Assembly: GCA_030431255.1 (NCBI GenBank)
Contig: JAUIJL010000030.1
Location: 47,631 to 111,630 of the forward strand
Direction: 5' to 3'
Source: Thermoanaerobaculia bacterium
GTDB taxonomy: Bacteria > Acidobacteriota > Thermoanaerobaculia > Multivoradales > J023
DNA: 64,000 nucleotides
The notes below the pieces were generated by a model, which was not told where the DNA came from, did not search any database, and saw nothing but the letters and a program-made list of their open reading frames with translations. The position numbers were made by a program, and so were the translations under genes. Each line of letters starts with the position of its first letter. Position 1 is the first letter of the stretch. Shown in pieces: positions 43,497 to 52,222 of this stretch.

Positions 43497-46388
43497 ATGC
43501 AACGCCACCGATCTCACCTCGACGTTCCCCTCTCCCTCCGCGGGATCGTCGTCATGGGATTCATCGGTCTGGGTTTGATGGGATCGTCGACGACCACCGT
43601 CGCCCAGGAAACCCGCATCTTTCATCTCTCCGGTACCGATGCCGACCACACCGTACTGTGGGATTTCCGCTGTAGCGAAGGGCGAAAATGTGGCGAGTGG
43701 GCTCGTATTCCCGTGCCTTCCCAATGGGAGCAGGAGGGGTTCGGCCACTACAACTACGGCCACGACGAAGACAAATACGACGAGGTCGGCGAATATCGCA
43801 CCCGCTTCCGACTGGACCATGATTGGCGTTACGACCGCGTTGATTTGGTCTTCGGCGGGGTCATGACCGACACCGAGGTCAAGGTCAACGGCCAGCTCGC
43901 CGGACCTGTCCACCAAGGGGGCTTTTACCCCTTCCGCTTCGACATCACCCGCTTGCTCAAGCACGACGCCGAAAATGTGCTCGAGGTCAAAGTGTGGAAA
44001 CGGTCCGCCGACCGCAGCGTCGAAAAGGCCGAGCGGGATGCCGATTATTGGGTGTTCGGCGGTATCTATCGCCCGGTTTGGCTGGAGGGATTCCCGGACG
44101 AAGCCATCGAGCACGTGGCCTACGACGCCCGCCACGACGGCACCCTGAAGGCCAGGGTGCGCCTGCGTTATCCCCTGAGGGAGCCGACGGAGCTCAAGCT
44201 GTCGATCCGCGATCGCGACGGCCAGTCCGCCGGACCGCCCATCCGCGCGCCGATTCCGCCCCGGGCTCGGGAGGTGGAGATCGACGGACGATTCGCCGCG
44301 GCACGACCTTGGAGCGCAGAGATTCCGGATCTCTACACCGCGACCCTGACGCTCATCGGTGGCGGCTGGCCGTTGCATAAGGTCGAGCACAAAATCGGTT
44401 TCCGGACGGTGGAGGTCCGGCCCGGCCAAGGATTGTTCGTCAACGATCAGCGGGTGCTGCTCAAAGGGGTTAATCGTCACGCGTTTTGGCCCGCCTCGGG
44501 ACGAAGCGTCTCCCAAGAGCTCGATGAGCAGGATGTGCGTCGCATCAAGGGCATGCACATGAACGCGGTGCGTCTGTCGCACTATCCGCCGGACCCGTCG
44601 TTCCTCGACGCCTGCGATCGGATCGGTTTGTACGTGCTCAACGAGCTGGCCGGCTGGCACGACGCTTACGGCACCGAGGTGGGTGAGAAGCTGGTGCGGT
44701 CGATGGTCGAGCGGGACGTCAACCATCCGTCGATTGTGTTTTGGAACAACGGCAACGAGGATGGTTGGAATACGGCTCTCGACGACGACTTCGCGCTTTA
44801 CGATCCCCAGCAGCGGAGGGTCTTGCACCCACGCTCCCTGCACGAGGGCATCGACACCATGCACTACCTCTCGTGGGATGAGCTGACGGATCGCTTGGAC
44901 CCCAAGAGCCGTCTGAATCGCTGGCGGTCTTTGTGGGGTCCGCTGCCGCTGCTGATGCCCACCGAGATACTGCACGGCCTCTACGACGGCGGGTCCGGGG
45001 CGAGCCTGGATGATTATTGGCGGGCCCTGAGGGCATCTCCCAGGGCCATGGGTCTCTTTTTGTGGGCCTTTACCGACGAGGCCGTTGAGCGTACGGACCG
45101 AGATTTCAAGCTCGATACCGACGGCAACCATGCCCCCGACGGCATCCTCGGTCCGTATCGGGAGACCTCAGGCAACGAGATCGCGATCCGCGAGGTGTTC
45201 GCGCCGGTGGAGATTCAAGGAGATCCCCTCGACCCTTCGTGGGACGGCTCGATCAGCCTGAAGAATCGGTTCAGCCACCTGGATCTCTCGGAAACCCGCA
45301 TTTTCTGGTGGTTGCTCAACAACCGTCAGCTCGAATCCACCGAACCGCCGAGCCCAGTCCCCCAAGGCTTGCTGAGCCCGCCACCCACTCCGCCCGGCAG
45401 CGAGCTGACGGTGCAGCTCGGCTTGCCGGAGGACTTCCGGGACGCGGCGGCCCTGCACGTGCGCATCCTCGGGCCCCCTCGGGTCCAACCCGTCGATTGG
45501 CGTCGACCGCTCCAACCGGCCTCGAAAAAGGCCCGAAGCTTGGCGAGAATTATCGGTCCTGAGGCGCGGATTGAGACCACCGGAGACGGCACTCGAGTCT
45601 TGGCCGGCAACACCGGATTAGAGCTCGACGCCGCCGGCAATCCGGTCAGCTTGCTCCACGGTGCCCTCACCATGCCCCTGCCGTTGCCCCACCCCAACGG
45701 TCAATCGGATCCACCCAAGGCGACCGCCGGCCGCAGCTTCCTCCGGGGACGGACTGCCGTCGTGGAGACCCGCTACGAAGGCGACTTGGAATATCTGCGT
45801 TGGCAGGTCTTTCCCTCCGGCTGGATCCGCCTCTCCTGGCAAGCCCGAAGCCGTGAAGGCCAACCGCCGGGTCTGGTCTTTCCGTGGCCCATCGACGAGG
45901 TCGACGGCTGGAGCTGGACCGGCCTCGGACCTACCCGGGTTTGGGGCAATCGGCTACACGGCATATGGGGGCACTATCAACAATTTGCCGCGCCCGCCGT
46001 GGCGCCACACCAAGCCCATGAGCCTCAATTCAGGGGTTATTACGCCGCCCGTCGCGGCACTTTGGACACGCGACGGGGCGAGATCCAATGGGTGTTGGAA
46101 GACGACCATCGATTCTTCGGGCTCTGGCAGCCTCTATTTCCCGACGACGCCGAAGACGCCCGTGCCGAGGTCCATCAACCCGACGGATTCGCCATCCTCG
46201 AAGCCGTGCCCGCCATCGGCACCAAATTCCACCCGGCCGAGGACCTCATGCCCTCGTCGACCCTGCCGGCCGTGGGCTTACACCGAGGCGCGGTTTGGAT
46301 CTATCCCGGCCCGACGCCGGAAATCATCGACCCTTTGAATCTCCATGGCACCAATTCCGACGACGAGGACGAGCTGGATTGGCCTTGA
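43497..46388 (+). CDS. Secreted glycoside hydrolase family 2 enzyme
   Basis: The 963-residue product has a signal peptide (IVVMGFIGLGLMGSSTTTVAQ). The GH2 order is clear: a sugar-binding jelly roll at about 40-190 (WARIPVPSQWEQEGFGHYNY; VFGGVMTDTEVKVNGQLAG), an Ig-like domain at 195-305, then the TIM barrel (KGVNRHAFWPASGRSVS; NAVRLSHYPPDPSFLDACD). The acid/base glutamate is in NHPSIVFWNNGNEDG and the likely nucleophile in LLMPTEILHGLYDG. The last 350 residues are beta-rich accessory domains. Members include beta-galactosidase, beta-mannosidase and beta-glucuronidase; FLWAFTDEAVERTD does not decide between them. It should act outside the cytoplasm on plant- or alga-derived glycans. Confidence 0.88.
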   Translation: MQRHRSHLDVPLSLRGIVVMGFIGLGLMGSSTTTVAQETRIFHLSGTDADHTVLWDFRCSEGRKCGEWARIPVPSQWEQEGFGHYNYGHDEDKYDEVGEYRTRFRLDHDWRYDRVDLVFGGVMTDTEVKVNGQLAGPVHQGGFYPFRFDITRLLKHDAENVLEVKVWKRSADRSVEKAERDADYWVFGGIYRPVWLEGFPDEAIEHVAYDARHDGTLKARVRLRYPLREPTELKLSIRDRDGQSAGPPIRAPIPPRAREVEIDGRFAAARPWSAEIPDLYTATLTLIGGGWPLHKVEHKIGFRTVEVRPGQGLFVNDQRVLLKGVNRHAFWPASGRSVSQELDEQDVRRIKGMHMNAVRLSHYPPDPSFLDACDRIGLYVLNELAGWHDAYGTEVGEKLVRSMVERDVNHPSIVFWNNGNEDGWNTALDDDFALYDPQQRRVLHPRSLHEGIDTMHYLSWDELTDRLDPKSRLNRWRSLWGPLPLLMPTEILHGLYDGGSGASLDDYWRALRASPRAMGLFLWAFTDEAVERTDRDFKLDTDGNHAPDGILGPYRETSGNEIAIREVFAPVEIQGDPLDPSWDGSISLKNRFSHLDLSETRIFWWLLNNRQLESTEPPSPVPQGLLSPPPTPPGSELTVQLGLPEDFRDAAALHVRILGPPRVQPVDWRRPLQPASKKARSLARIIGPEARIETTGDGTRVLAGNTGLELDAAGNPVSLLHGALTMPLPLPHPNGQSDPPKATAGRSFLRGRTAVVETRYEGDLEYLRWQVFPSGWIRLSWQARSREGQPPGLVFPWPIDEVDGWSWTGLGPTRVWGNRLHGIWGHYQQFAAPAVAPHQAHEPQFRGYYAARRGTLDTRRGEIQWVLEDDHRFFGLWQPLFPDDAEDARAEVHQPDGFAILEAVPAIGTKFHPAEDLMPSSTLPAVGLHRGAVWIYPGPTPEIIDPLNLHGTNSDDEDELDWP

Positions 46389-46412
46389 GCCGGAGCTCGA
46401 GCAGATCACCGC

Positions 46413-46841
46413 ATGAGCAAAAAACAAAAGGGGCCACCGGGCCCCTCCGATCCCGATCAAGGACTCTGGCAGGGTAAATCCATCGCCCGTCGATTCACTT
46501 CGGACGACGGCATGATCGTGCTGGTGGGTCGAACCGCCGCCGACAACGACATCCTGTCGATCAAGCTCGCGTCACCCCGAGATTTCTGGCTGCACATCGC
46601 CTCCGGCCCGGGCTCCCACGTGGTGGTACGCAACCCGGACAATCTCACTCGCCTACCCCGCGACACCCAACAGCTCGCGGCCTCCCTGGCGGTTCGTCAT
46701 TCCAAGGGTAAAGACGGCGGCCGATCCGCGGTCCACGTCACTCGCTGCTCCGAGGTGCGAAAACCCAGGGGATTCCCGGCCGGCAAAGTGACCCTCGGCC
46801 GCTACACCACCGTGCACGCGTCTCCCTATCAGGAGGAGTGA
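46413..46841 (+). CDS. Standalone NFACT-R (DUF814) domain protein
   Basis: The 142-residue product is one NFACT-R domain: ARRFTSDDGMIVLVGRTAADN opens like the RF..SDG..I.VGRNA..ND pattern of the family, followed by DFWLHIASGPGSHVVVRNP and KPRGFPAGKVTL. In RqcH/NEMF the domain lies between the NFACT-N and coiled-coil regions and contacts RNA on stalled ribosomes. Here it stands alone with no NFACT-N part. Small standalone NFACT-R proteins are known but poorly characterised; a role in ribosome or tRNA binding is inferred. It starts 24 bases after the glycosidase stop and converges with the AlkC gene. Confidence 0.85.
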   Translation: MSKKQKGPPGPSDPDQGLWQGKSIARRFTSDDGMIVLVGRTAADNDILSIKLASPRDFWLHIASGPGSHVVVRNPDNLTRLPRDTQQLAASLAVRHSKGKDGGRSAVHVTRCSEVRKPRGFPAGKVTLGRYTTVHASPYQEE

Positions 46842-46859
46842 GCCGGTCCGCCCACCTAC

Positions 46860-47942
46860 CTAGGCCAACACGACGAAGGGGCCGGACGCTTTTTCTTGCC
46901 CATTGACCAGGACCGCCAAGCCGTGGGCCCCGGGGTAATGGACCCGGGTGGTGATGATGCGGAAGGAGTGTCGTTTCTCGACCCGTTTTTCGACCTCCGA
47001 ATAGTGGGCCTCGGAAATCTTGAAGACCTTGCGCGAGGTCTTGCCGTTTTTCTTCATGAAGTCGATGCCGTATTCGAGCCGCAGCTTGCCCAGCTCCCCG
47101 CCTTGGTCGGCCCGCAGCCCGAACGAAAACTCGAGCTCTTGCCCGATGGCCACGGACTCTTGGATGGTGAGGTCGTTGACGGTGATGTGGTCGGGGGAGG
47201 TGAAGCCGAAGAGCAGGAGGGTGTCGGGGTCGCCCTGTTTGAGCAGGGTCCGGCACGCGTGCTTGACCACCCAATCCCGCTCCGGTGAAACCCCCAGCCA
47301 ACGGCCGGCCACCCCGAGAATCGTTTGCGGGTGGTCTTTGGAAATGTCGTTCAGATTGTTGGCCACGCTGCGGCGGACGTACTCGCTGTCGTCGTCCTTC
47401 AGGGTTTCGAGAATCGCGAGCACCGGCGACGGATCCCGCTTGAAGTCCGGCAAGGCCATGGCCCAAGGCAGCCGTGGACGGCACCCCTCGGAGGCCAATC
47501 GGCGCACGTGGTGGTTGTCGGATTCCGCCCAAGACGCCATCTGCGCCATCATGCGCTCGCCGTATTTCTTGATGAAGGGGCGCACGGCGAATTCCGAGCT
47601 GGCGTAGGGGGTGAAATGCTCCAGGGCCGGTATCGAGGCCTCGTAGTCGTCCAATCCGTTGGCTTCGACAAATCCAGGGAAGAACATGTACTCGAAACCG
47701 GTTCGACGGGTGGCCACCGGTTTGAGGATCTCCAGTGCCTCTCGGTAATTGTCTGGCAGGAAGCGACGCAAAGTCGATGAGATGTGAGCCATCCGGTCTT
47801 TGAGCTCTCGGTCCTGCCACGGGGGGCTGAAAATCTCTCGTTGGAAACCTGAGGCATCGAAGGACGGCAGGATCGCGCCGATTTCTCGGCACAGATGGTC
47901 CATCATCTCTTGGTTGTATAAATTCTTTAGGGGCTCGGGCAT
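46860..47942 (-). CDS. alkC: AlkC-type DNA glycosylase with C-terminal Ig-like domain
   Basis: The start is set at the ATG of MPEPLKNLYNQEMM, which has a GGAG site; longer in-frame sequence to 48182 would run into the divergent neighbour. Residues about 1-250 form HEAT-like repeats of the AlkC/AlkD alkylation-repair superfamily (LDDYEASIPALEHFTPYASS; HVRRLASEGCRPRLPWAMAL; SEYVRRSVANNLNDISKDHP; VVKHACRTLLKQGDPDTLLL). Residues about 265-360 form a beta-sandwich (GQELEFSFGLRADQGG...SFRIITTRVHYPGAHGLAVL), matching the Ig-like domain of one AlkC subgroup. These enzymes excise cationic alkylated bases such as N3-methyladenine without flipping them. The divergent partner is a di-metal oxidase. Confidence 0.85.
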   Translation of the reverse strand: MPEPLKNLYNQEMMDHLCREIGAILPSFDASGFQREIFSPPWQDRELKDRMAHISSTLRRFLPDNYREALEILKPVATRRTGFEYMFFPGFVEANGLDDYEASIPALEHFTPYASSEFAVRPFIKKYGERMMAQMASWAESDNHHVRRLASEGCRPRLPWAMALPDFKRDPSPVLAILETLKDDDSEYVRRSVANNLNDISKDHPQTILGVAGRWLGVSPERDWVVKHACRTLLKQGDPDTLLLFGFTSPDHITVNDLTIQESVAIGQELEFSFGLRADQGGELGKLRLEYGIDFMKKNGKTSRKVFKISEAHYSEVEKRVEKRHSFRIITTRVHYPGAHGLAVLVNGQEKASGPFVVLA

Positions 47943-48166
47943 CTCAGCTCCAAATCTGTGGCTCCGAATCAGTAGCTCCAGTCGGCGACTCCAATCGAAA
48001 GCTCCATACGCTCGGATCGGCAGTGTGGTTCGGCACCGACTATTTCCGGGAGCGACAAGATACCGCCCGGGCGAGCCCTCCGCCAAGACCCACTGAACGA
48101 AAGCCCACGGACAAGAGCCCACGGACAGCGGAGCTTCCGTGCCCTTGGATCTGATAGCTTTCTCGG

Positions 48167-49564
48167 ATGAGCCAAACCACAAGCCACCAAGCGTTCAGCG
48201 AGCCCTGGGCCCGGGCATGGGCCGATCAATTGCGTGATGACGAGGCCTACCGAAAGGCAGCCGCGACATGGGAAGGCTCCATTGCCCTCGAAGCCCACCG
48301 AGAGGGAGAGCCGGCGGGGGCCGTATTCGCCGATTTATGGCATGGGGAATGCCGGACGGCCCGAGCCGCCTCGGTCGACGACTTGGCCGAAGCGGACTAC
48401 GTGATCCGCGCGGCGCTGCCGATTTGGAAGAAGGTTATGGCCGGCAAGGTCGACCCGATTTTCGGCCTGATGTCTGGCAAGCTCAAGCTCTCAAGGGGCA
48501 AGCTCGCCCATTTAACCCCTTATATCTCCGCCAGCAAGGCGTTGGTTCGCGCCGCAGCCCGGGTGCCGACCCACTTTCCCGGCGACGACGCCGAGCTCAC
48601 ACAGGCTTCGGCCGCACCCTCCCACCTCGCTCCCACGTCCTCCGCCGGAGCTTCGTCCAATCAGATCGCCGCGCCAGGGCAACGCCACTACCGAACGACG
48701 AGCGAGGGCGGCTTGGATCACGGTCTGCCGGTCATGGGTTTGTGGCACAAAGGCAAAAAACTCGGCGTGTGGGATCCACGGGATATCGATTTCACCGCCG
48801 ACCTCGCCGATTGGCGGCGCTTGGCGGATATCGAGCGGGAGGTGATCCTGCATCTCACGAGCCTTTTCCAAGCGGGAGAGGAATCCGTCACCCTGGACTT
48901 GCTGCCCTTGATTCAGGTGATCGCGGGCGAGGGGCGCCTCGAGGAGGAAATGTACTTGACCTCCTTCCTCTTCGAAGAGGCCAAACACGTGGAAGTCTTT
49001 CGTCGATTTCTCGACGAGGTGGCCGAGGATCGCAGCGACCTTTCCCGCTTCCACGGCGACAACTATCGCCTGATCTTCTACGATCGCCTGCCCACCGCCA
49101 TGTCCCGTTTGCGGCACGACAGCTCACCGGCAGCCCAAGCCGAAGCGTCGGTGACCTACAACATGATCGTCGAAGGGGTGTTGGCGGAGACCGGCTACCA
49201 CGCCTACGGCTCGATTTTGGAACGCAACGGTTTGATGCCCGGTATGCAACAAACCGTGGGTTACCTAAAGGCCGACGAGTCGCGCCACCTAGCCTACGGT
49301 GTGTATTTGCTCTCCCGGCTGGTCATCGAGCACGGGGAGCCCATCTGGCGGGTTATCGAGCAGCGCATGGAGGAGATGTTGCCGCCGGCCATCGGCTTGA
49401 TTCACGAGCTTTTCGAAGCCTACGAAGAGATGCCGTTCGGCTTGGAGCTCGAAGCCTTTACCGACTTCGCCATGGGCCAATTCCAAAAACGGATGAAGCG
49501 GATCGAGCGTGCGCGTCGGCAAAGCCTGGACGATCTGCGCCGAGAGCCCGTCCGCACCGCGTGA
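48167..49564 (+). CDS. SCP2-R2lox fusion (sterol-carrier domain plus R2-like ligand-binding oxidase)
   Basis: The 465-residue product joins two domains. Residues about 10-140 resemble SCP2 lipid-carrier proteins (ADYVIRAALPIWKKVMAGKV, then DPIFGLMSGKLKLSRGKL). A Ser/Ala-rich linker leads to an R2lox domain from about 175. The di-metal ligands are visible: Glu238 in GEESV, Glu271/His274 in EEAKH, Glu336 in VEGVLAETG, and Glu371/His374 in DESRH. Val241 and Tyr331 sit where R2lox forms its Val-Tyr ether cross-link (three after the first ligand, five before the fourth). R2lox has a Mn/Fe cofactor and a bound fatty acid; the attached carrier could deliver such a ligand. It is transcribed divergently from alkC, 224 bases apart. 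Confidence 0.86.
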   Translation: MSQTTSHQAFSEPWARAWADQLRDDEAYRKAAATWEGSIALEAHREGEPAGAVFADLWHGECRTARAASVDDLAEADYVIRAALPIWKKVMAGKVDPIFGLMSGKLKLSRGKLAHLTPYISASKALVRAAARVPTHFPGDDAELTQASAAPSHLAPTSSAGASSNQIAAPGQRHYRTTSEGGLDHGLPVMGLWHKGKKLGVWDPRDIDFTADLADWRRLADIEREVILHLTSLFQAGEESVTLDLLPLIQVIAGEGRLEEEMYLTSFLFEEAKHVEVFRRFLDEVAEDRSDLSRFHGDNYRLIFYDRLPTAMSRLRHDSSPAAQAEASVTYNMIVEGVLAETGYHAYGSILERNGLMPGMQQTVGYLKADESRHLAYGVYLLSRLVIEHGEPIWRVIEQRMEEMLPPAIGLIHELFEAYEEMPFGLELEAFTDFAMGQFQKRMKRIERARRQSLDDLRREPVRTA

Positions 49565-49576
49565 CGTTTCTAAGCC

Positions 49577-50374
49577 TCAACTTTTTTGTAGAACCGCCAA
49601 ATCGTGGTGGTCGTCCCAGCCCCGGGGCAGGTGGCCTACCCACTTCACGGCATCGCCGTTGAGCTCCTCGCAGCGACGACGCAAGAAGCTCGGCTGATGC
49701 CACGCCATGCCGTAATCCGCTTCTTCGTAGGAGGAAAAACGTCCCCCATAGGGCCGATAGGCGGTTCCCGTGGAGCGAACCTCTTGGCGAATGGACTCCG
49801 CCTCGTCCGCGTGGTCGCCGCCGTAGAGATCCGCCAACCGCTCCAAGCTGTGATCGCCGTGGAACGAGACGAGCGCCACGCCGCCGGGATTGAGGATCCT
49901 GCTCAATAGGGCGACGAATCGATCTCCCGACTTGGGCGGCAGGTGGGTGAGCAAAGAACCCGACCACACAAAATCGTAGGTCTCGAAGGGAACTCGGCTC
50001 AGGTCGGTCTGCGACACCAGCGGTTTCACCCCCAGCTCGGCGGAGCAAAAGGCGACGGCCCGAGCGTCTAGATCGCAGGCGGTGATCGACTCCGGGCGAA
50101 GGACCCCGCACAAATATCTCAGGACCCGACCGTATCCACAGCCGAGATCGAGAGCGCTCCCGATATCCGACCAAGACTTCCCGGTCCGCTCCAGGGCCTC
50201 GCCCATGGCTTCCAGGCCGGACTCACCGGCTTGGGCATAGCTCGCCACGCTGCGCCAATCCGTGTTGGGCAGCATCGAGTCCGCCACGTGCACTCGGAAA
50301 GGAACCGGCGGGATCGTCCGGCAATTCAAGGGATGGGGCAAACGGGAACGTAGGCCCCGCAAAATTCCGTACAT
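49577..50374 (-). CDS. Class I SAM-dependent methyltransferase
   Basis: The 265-residue product carries the Rossmann SAM motifs: ALDLGCGYGRVLRYL (motif I), ITACDLDARAVAFC (acidic loop binding the ribose), TYDFVWSGSLLTHLPPKSG (motif for the fourth strand) and ILNPGGVALVSFHGDHS. The long tail (RPYGGRFSSYEEADYGMAWH) matches methyltransferases that act on glycans or small acids, but the substrate is unknown. It lies 14 bases after a zinc-finger anti-sigma-like gene and should be in its operon. Its ATG lacks a strong ribosome-binding site, so translation may depend on the upstream gene. Confidence 0.88.
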   Translation of the reverse strand: MYGILRGLRSRLPHPLNCRTIPPVPFRVHVADSMLPNTDWRSVASYAQAGESGLEAMGEALERTGKSWSDIGSALDLGCGYGRVLRYLCGVLRPESITACDLDARAVAFCSAELGVKPLVSQTDLSRVPFETYDFVWSGSLLTHLPPKSGDRFVALLSRILNPGGVALVSFHGDHSLERLADLYGGDHADEAESIRQEVRSTGTAYRPYGGRFSSYEEADYGMAWHQPSFLRRRCEELNGDAVKWVGHLPRGWDDHHDLAVLQKS

Positions 50375-50388
50375 CGGTTGGGCTCAGG

Positions 50389-50700
50389 TCAGCGGACGGC
50401 TCCCGCGGCGGTCAAAATCGATTGAACCAACTCTTCGGGCAGCTCGTAACTTTCCATAGCAGAAGGACGCTGATTGTCGACCGTGTCTGCCGCAGGCTCT
50501 GAGCCGTGTGAATCCGACTTGAAGGCTGCCTTGCCGACTGCAACGGTCTTTTGATAGCTGTCGAGGTAGTCGGCGCATTGCTTGCACAAAGCGGAATGCT
50601 CGCGGCACAGACGGTCCGTCTCCGACGGTAGATCACCCTCGTCAAAATCGAGCAGGTGATCGATGAATTGTTCGCAAGTCATCATAGCTGGTTTTCCCAT
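50389..50700 (-). CDS. Small zinc-binding anti-sigma-like protein
   Basis: The 103-residue product has the ZAS-type pattern: an early cysteine (MTCEQFIDHLLDF), then REHSALCKQCADYLDSYQK, giving H-x3-C-x2-C. This is the signature of anti-sigma factors that bind ECF sigma factors through a zinc-stabilised helix bundle. There is no membrane segment, so it would be a soluble ZAS protein. It lies downstream of an ECF sigma gene with a gap of 185 bases. Alternative ATG starts at 50685 and 50682 would shorten the N-terminus by five or six residues; the His-Cys-Cys core is unaffected. Confidence 0.8.
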   Translation of the reverse strand: MGKPAMMTCEQFIDHLLDFDEGDLPSETDRLCREHSALCKQCADYLDSYQKTVAVGKAAFKSDSHGSEPAADTVDNQRPSAMESYELPEELVQSILTAAGAVR

Positions 50701-50885
50701 AACTTCCAGAGGCGGGCTGCTTCCAGAGCCGAGACGGCTGATCTCCGACGAGGACGGGGCGGGCCGACAACCGCCCCGATGGCTTAGATGCGCTTGCGGT
50801 CAGAAGGTTTCAGCCGAATCGACCGTCCTACCCTCTAACCTCGACATCTAATCAAAAGTTGGGGTAGCCGGCTAGGCGCCCCCGG

Positions 50886-51566
50886 CTAGGCGCCCTCCGC
50901 CAGATGATCGGCGAGGATCTCTCGCAAGGCCTGACGGGCGCGGTGCAGCCTGACCTTGACCGCCGACACCGTCAGATCCATGGCTTCGGCGGTCTCCTTG
51001 CCGGACAGCCCTTCAATATCCCTCAGCAACAACACGGTCCGATAGCTCTCGGGCAGATCCAAAATGGATCGCCGAACCAAGGCTCTCACCTCTTGCCGAC
51101 CCAAGAGCTGCTCGGGGGTCTCGGTCCAGCCGGAGCCCGGGTCCGCCCGATGGCCGTCCTCGAGATATTTCGGCAGCAGAGGCTCCAAGGCCTCGGTGGC
51201 TTTTTCGATCTTTGTATTCTTCTTCCTCAGCCGCATCAGGCTGGCGTTGACGACGATGCGGTGCAGCCAGGTCGACACCTTGGATTGACCGTCAAAACGA
51301 TCGATCGACTTCCAAGCGCTGACCAGGGCTTCTTGCAAGGCGTCACGGGCGTCCTCTTCATCGAGAAAACGACGCGCGACCTGCAGCATGCGTCCGCCGT
51401 AGACACGCACCAACCGTTCGTAGGCTGCCGGATCGCCGGCTTTCAGGTCGGCAACCAAGGTTTGCTCATCGGAGAGCACGGCCAGGTCGGGCTGTGCAGG
51501 ACCGACGGATGAGGAGGTACGGGCTGAATCCAAAAGGGGCGCGCTCCGGGTCAGATGTCGATCCAC
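50886..51566 (-). CDS. ECF RNA polymerase sigma factor
   Basis: Region 2 is clear (DPAAYERLVRVYGGRMLQVA; DEEDARDALQEALVSAWKSI; SKVSTWLHRIVVNASLMRL), as is region 4 (LDLPESYRTVLLLRDIEGLS; AEAMDLTVSAVKVRLHRARQ). The in-frame sequence extends to 52016, but that would overlap the YHS gene; the GTG at 51566 gives 226 residues and is preferred, though a later start is possible. The SAVKVRLHRAR helix reads the -35 element of target promoters. The zinc-binding anti-sigma-like gene follows in the same direction, so the pair is probably a stress-responsive switch. Confidence 0.88.
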   Translation of the reverse strand: MDRHLTRSAPLLDSARTSSSVGPAQPDLAVLSDEQTLVADLKAGDPAAYERLVRVYGGRMLQVARRFLDEEDARDALQEALVSAWKSIDRFDGQSKVSTWLHRIVVNASLMRLRKKNTKIEKATEALEPLLPKYLEDGHRADPGSGWTETPEQLLGRQEVRALVRRSILDLPESYRTVLLLRDIEGLSGKETAEAMDLTVSAVKVRLHRARQALREILADHLAEGA

Positions 51567-51628
51567 GACCGGTGAATCGCGGCGATATCTTAACCGAATC
51601 CCACTAGAGCAGACCTGTTGGAACGGAC

Positions 51629-52192
51629 TTATTGAGACAGCTTCGGCCAGTGGCCGTCGGCGGCGGCGATGTGACCCGGGATGTCCGCCTCCCACTTCTT
51701 CTGAATCTTGGTCGAATAATTCAGGTAGAGCTTGCCGTCGACGATCTTCCACGCCTGTGGATCGATGCCGGCGGTCGATCCTTGGCTCACGGCCCAGGCG
51801 CAATAGCCGCCGTATTGGGGCGCGTATTTTTCCGGATCGCCGACAAATAGATCCCGATGCTCGGCGCTGGCAAAACGCCATTCCGCACCTTTCCAGGAAT
51901 GGGTGAATTCCTTGGAGCCTTTGACCGGCTTGCCCTCGGTGAAATACGCGACGGTGTCGTATCCCTTGACCGCCAGATCGTCGAAGAAGCCGGTTTGAAT
52001 CGGCTCCACGGCCCACAGCGGAGCCAAACCCGCCCCGAGGATCAAGAGCCCAAACACTGAGAGAAGCACCATTCGAGCCCGAATCCGTTTTCTGGATGCG
52101 GCTCGATCGCGGAGGGTCTCTCGGTCGGCGGAAAGCAAGGGGACATCAGAGGCCTGGGAATCCGTTCGGCTCAAGCTGTGGGTCGTGTTCAT
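51629..52192 (-). CDS. Membrane-anchored YHS-domain protein
   Basis: The start is the ATG of MNTTHSLSRTD, eight bases after AAAGGAA; an ATG at 52210 would add six residues. One membrane segment (MVLLSVFGLLILGAGLAPLW) exports the rest. The YHS domain follows: VKGYDTVAYFTEGKPVKGSK, WRFASAEHRDLFVGDPEKYA, PQYGGYCAWAVSQG. YHS domains are short metal-associated modules, found for example with copper transporters; the Gly-Tyr-Cys in PQYGGYCAW is a candidate ligand. Proteins of this layout often accompany redox membrane genes. It lies 30 bases after the Rieske-glutamate-synthase fusion on the same strand and likely shares its transcript. Confidence 0.88.
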   Translation of the reverse strand: MNTTHSLSRTDSQASDVPLLSADRETLRDRAASRKRIRARMVLLSVFGLLILGAGLAPLWAVEPIQTGFFDDLAVKGYDTVAYFTEGKPVKGSKEFTHSWKGAEWRFASAEHRDLFVGDPEKYAPQYGGYCAWAVSQGSTAGIDPQAWKIVDGKLYLNYSTKIQKKWEADIPGHIAAADGHWPKLSQ

Positions 52193-52222
52193 ATCGTTCC
52201 TTTCGGGCATCTCGCGACCGTC

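Noticed and set aside
43101..45131. Minus-strand open frame of 676 codons across the helicase and glycosidase genes
   Set aside because: It overlaps two well supported genes on the opposite strand, and its translation is low-complexity without recognised motifs.
51567..52016. N-terminal extension of the ECF sigma factor to 52016
   Set aside because: The extension would overlap the YHS gene on the same strand and its translation is arginine-rich without sigma motifs.
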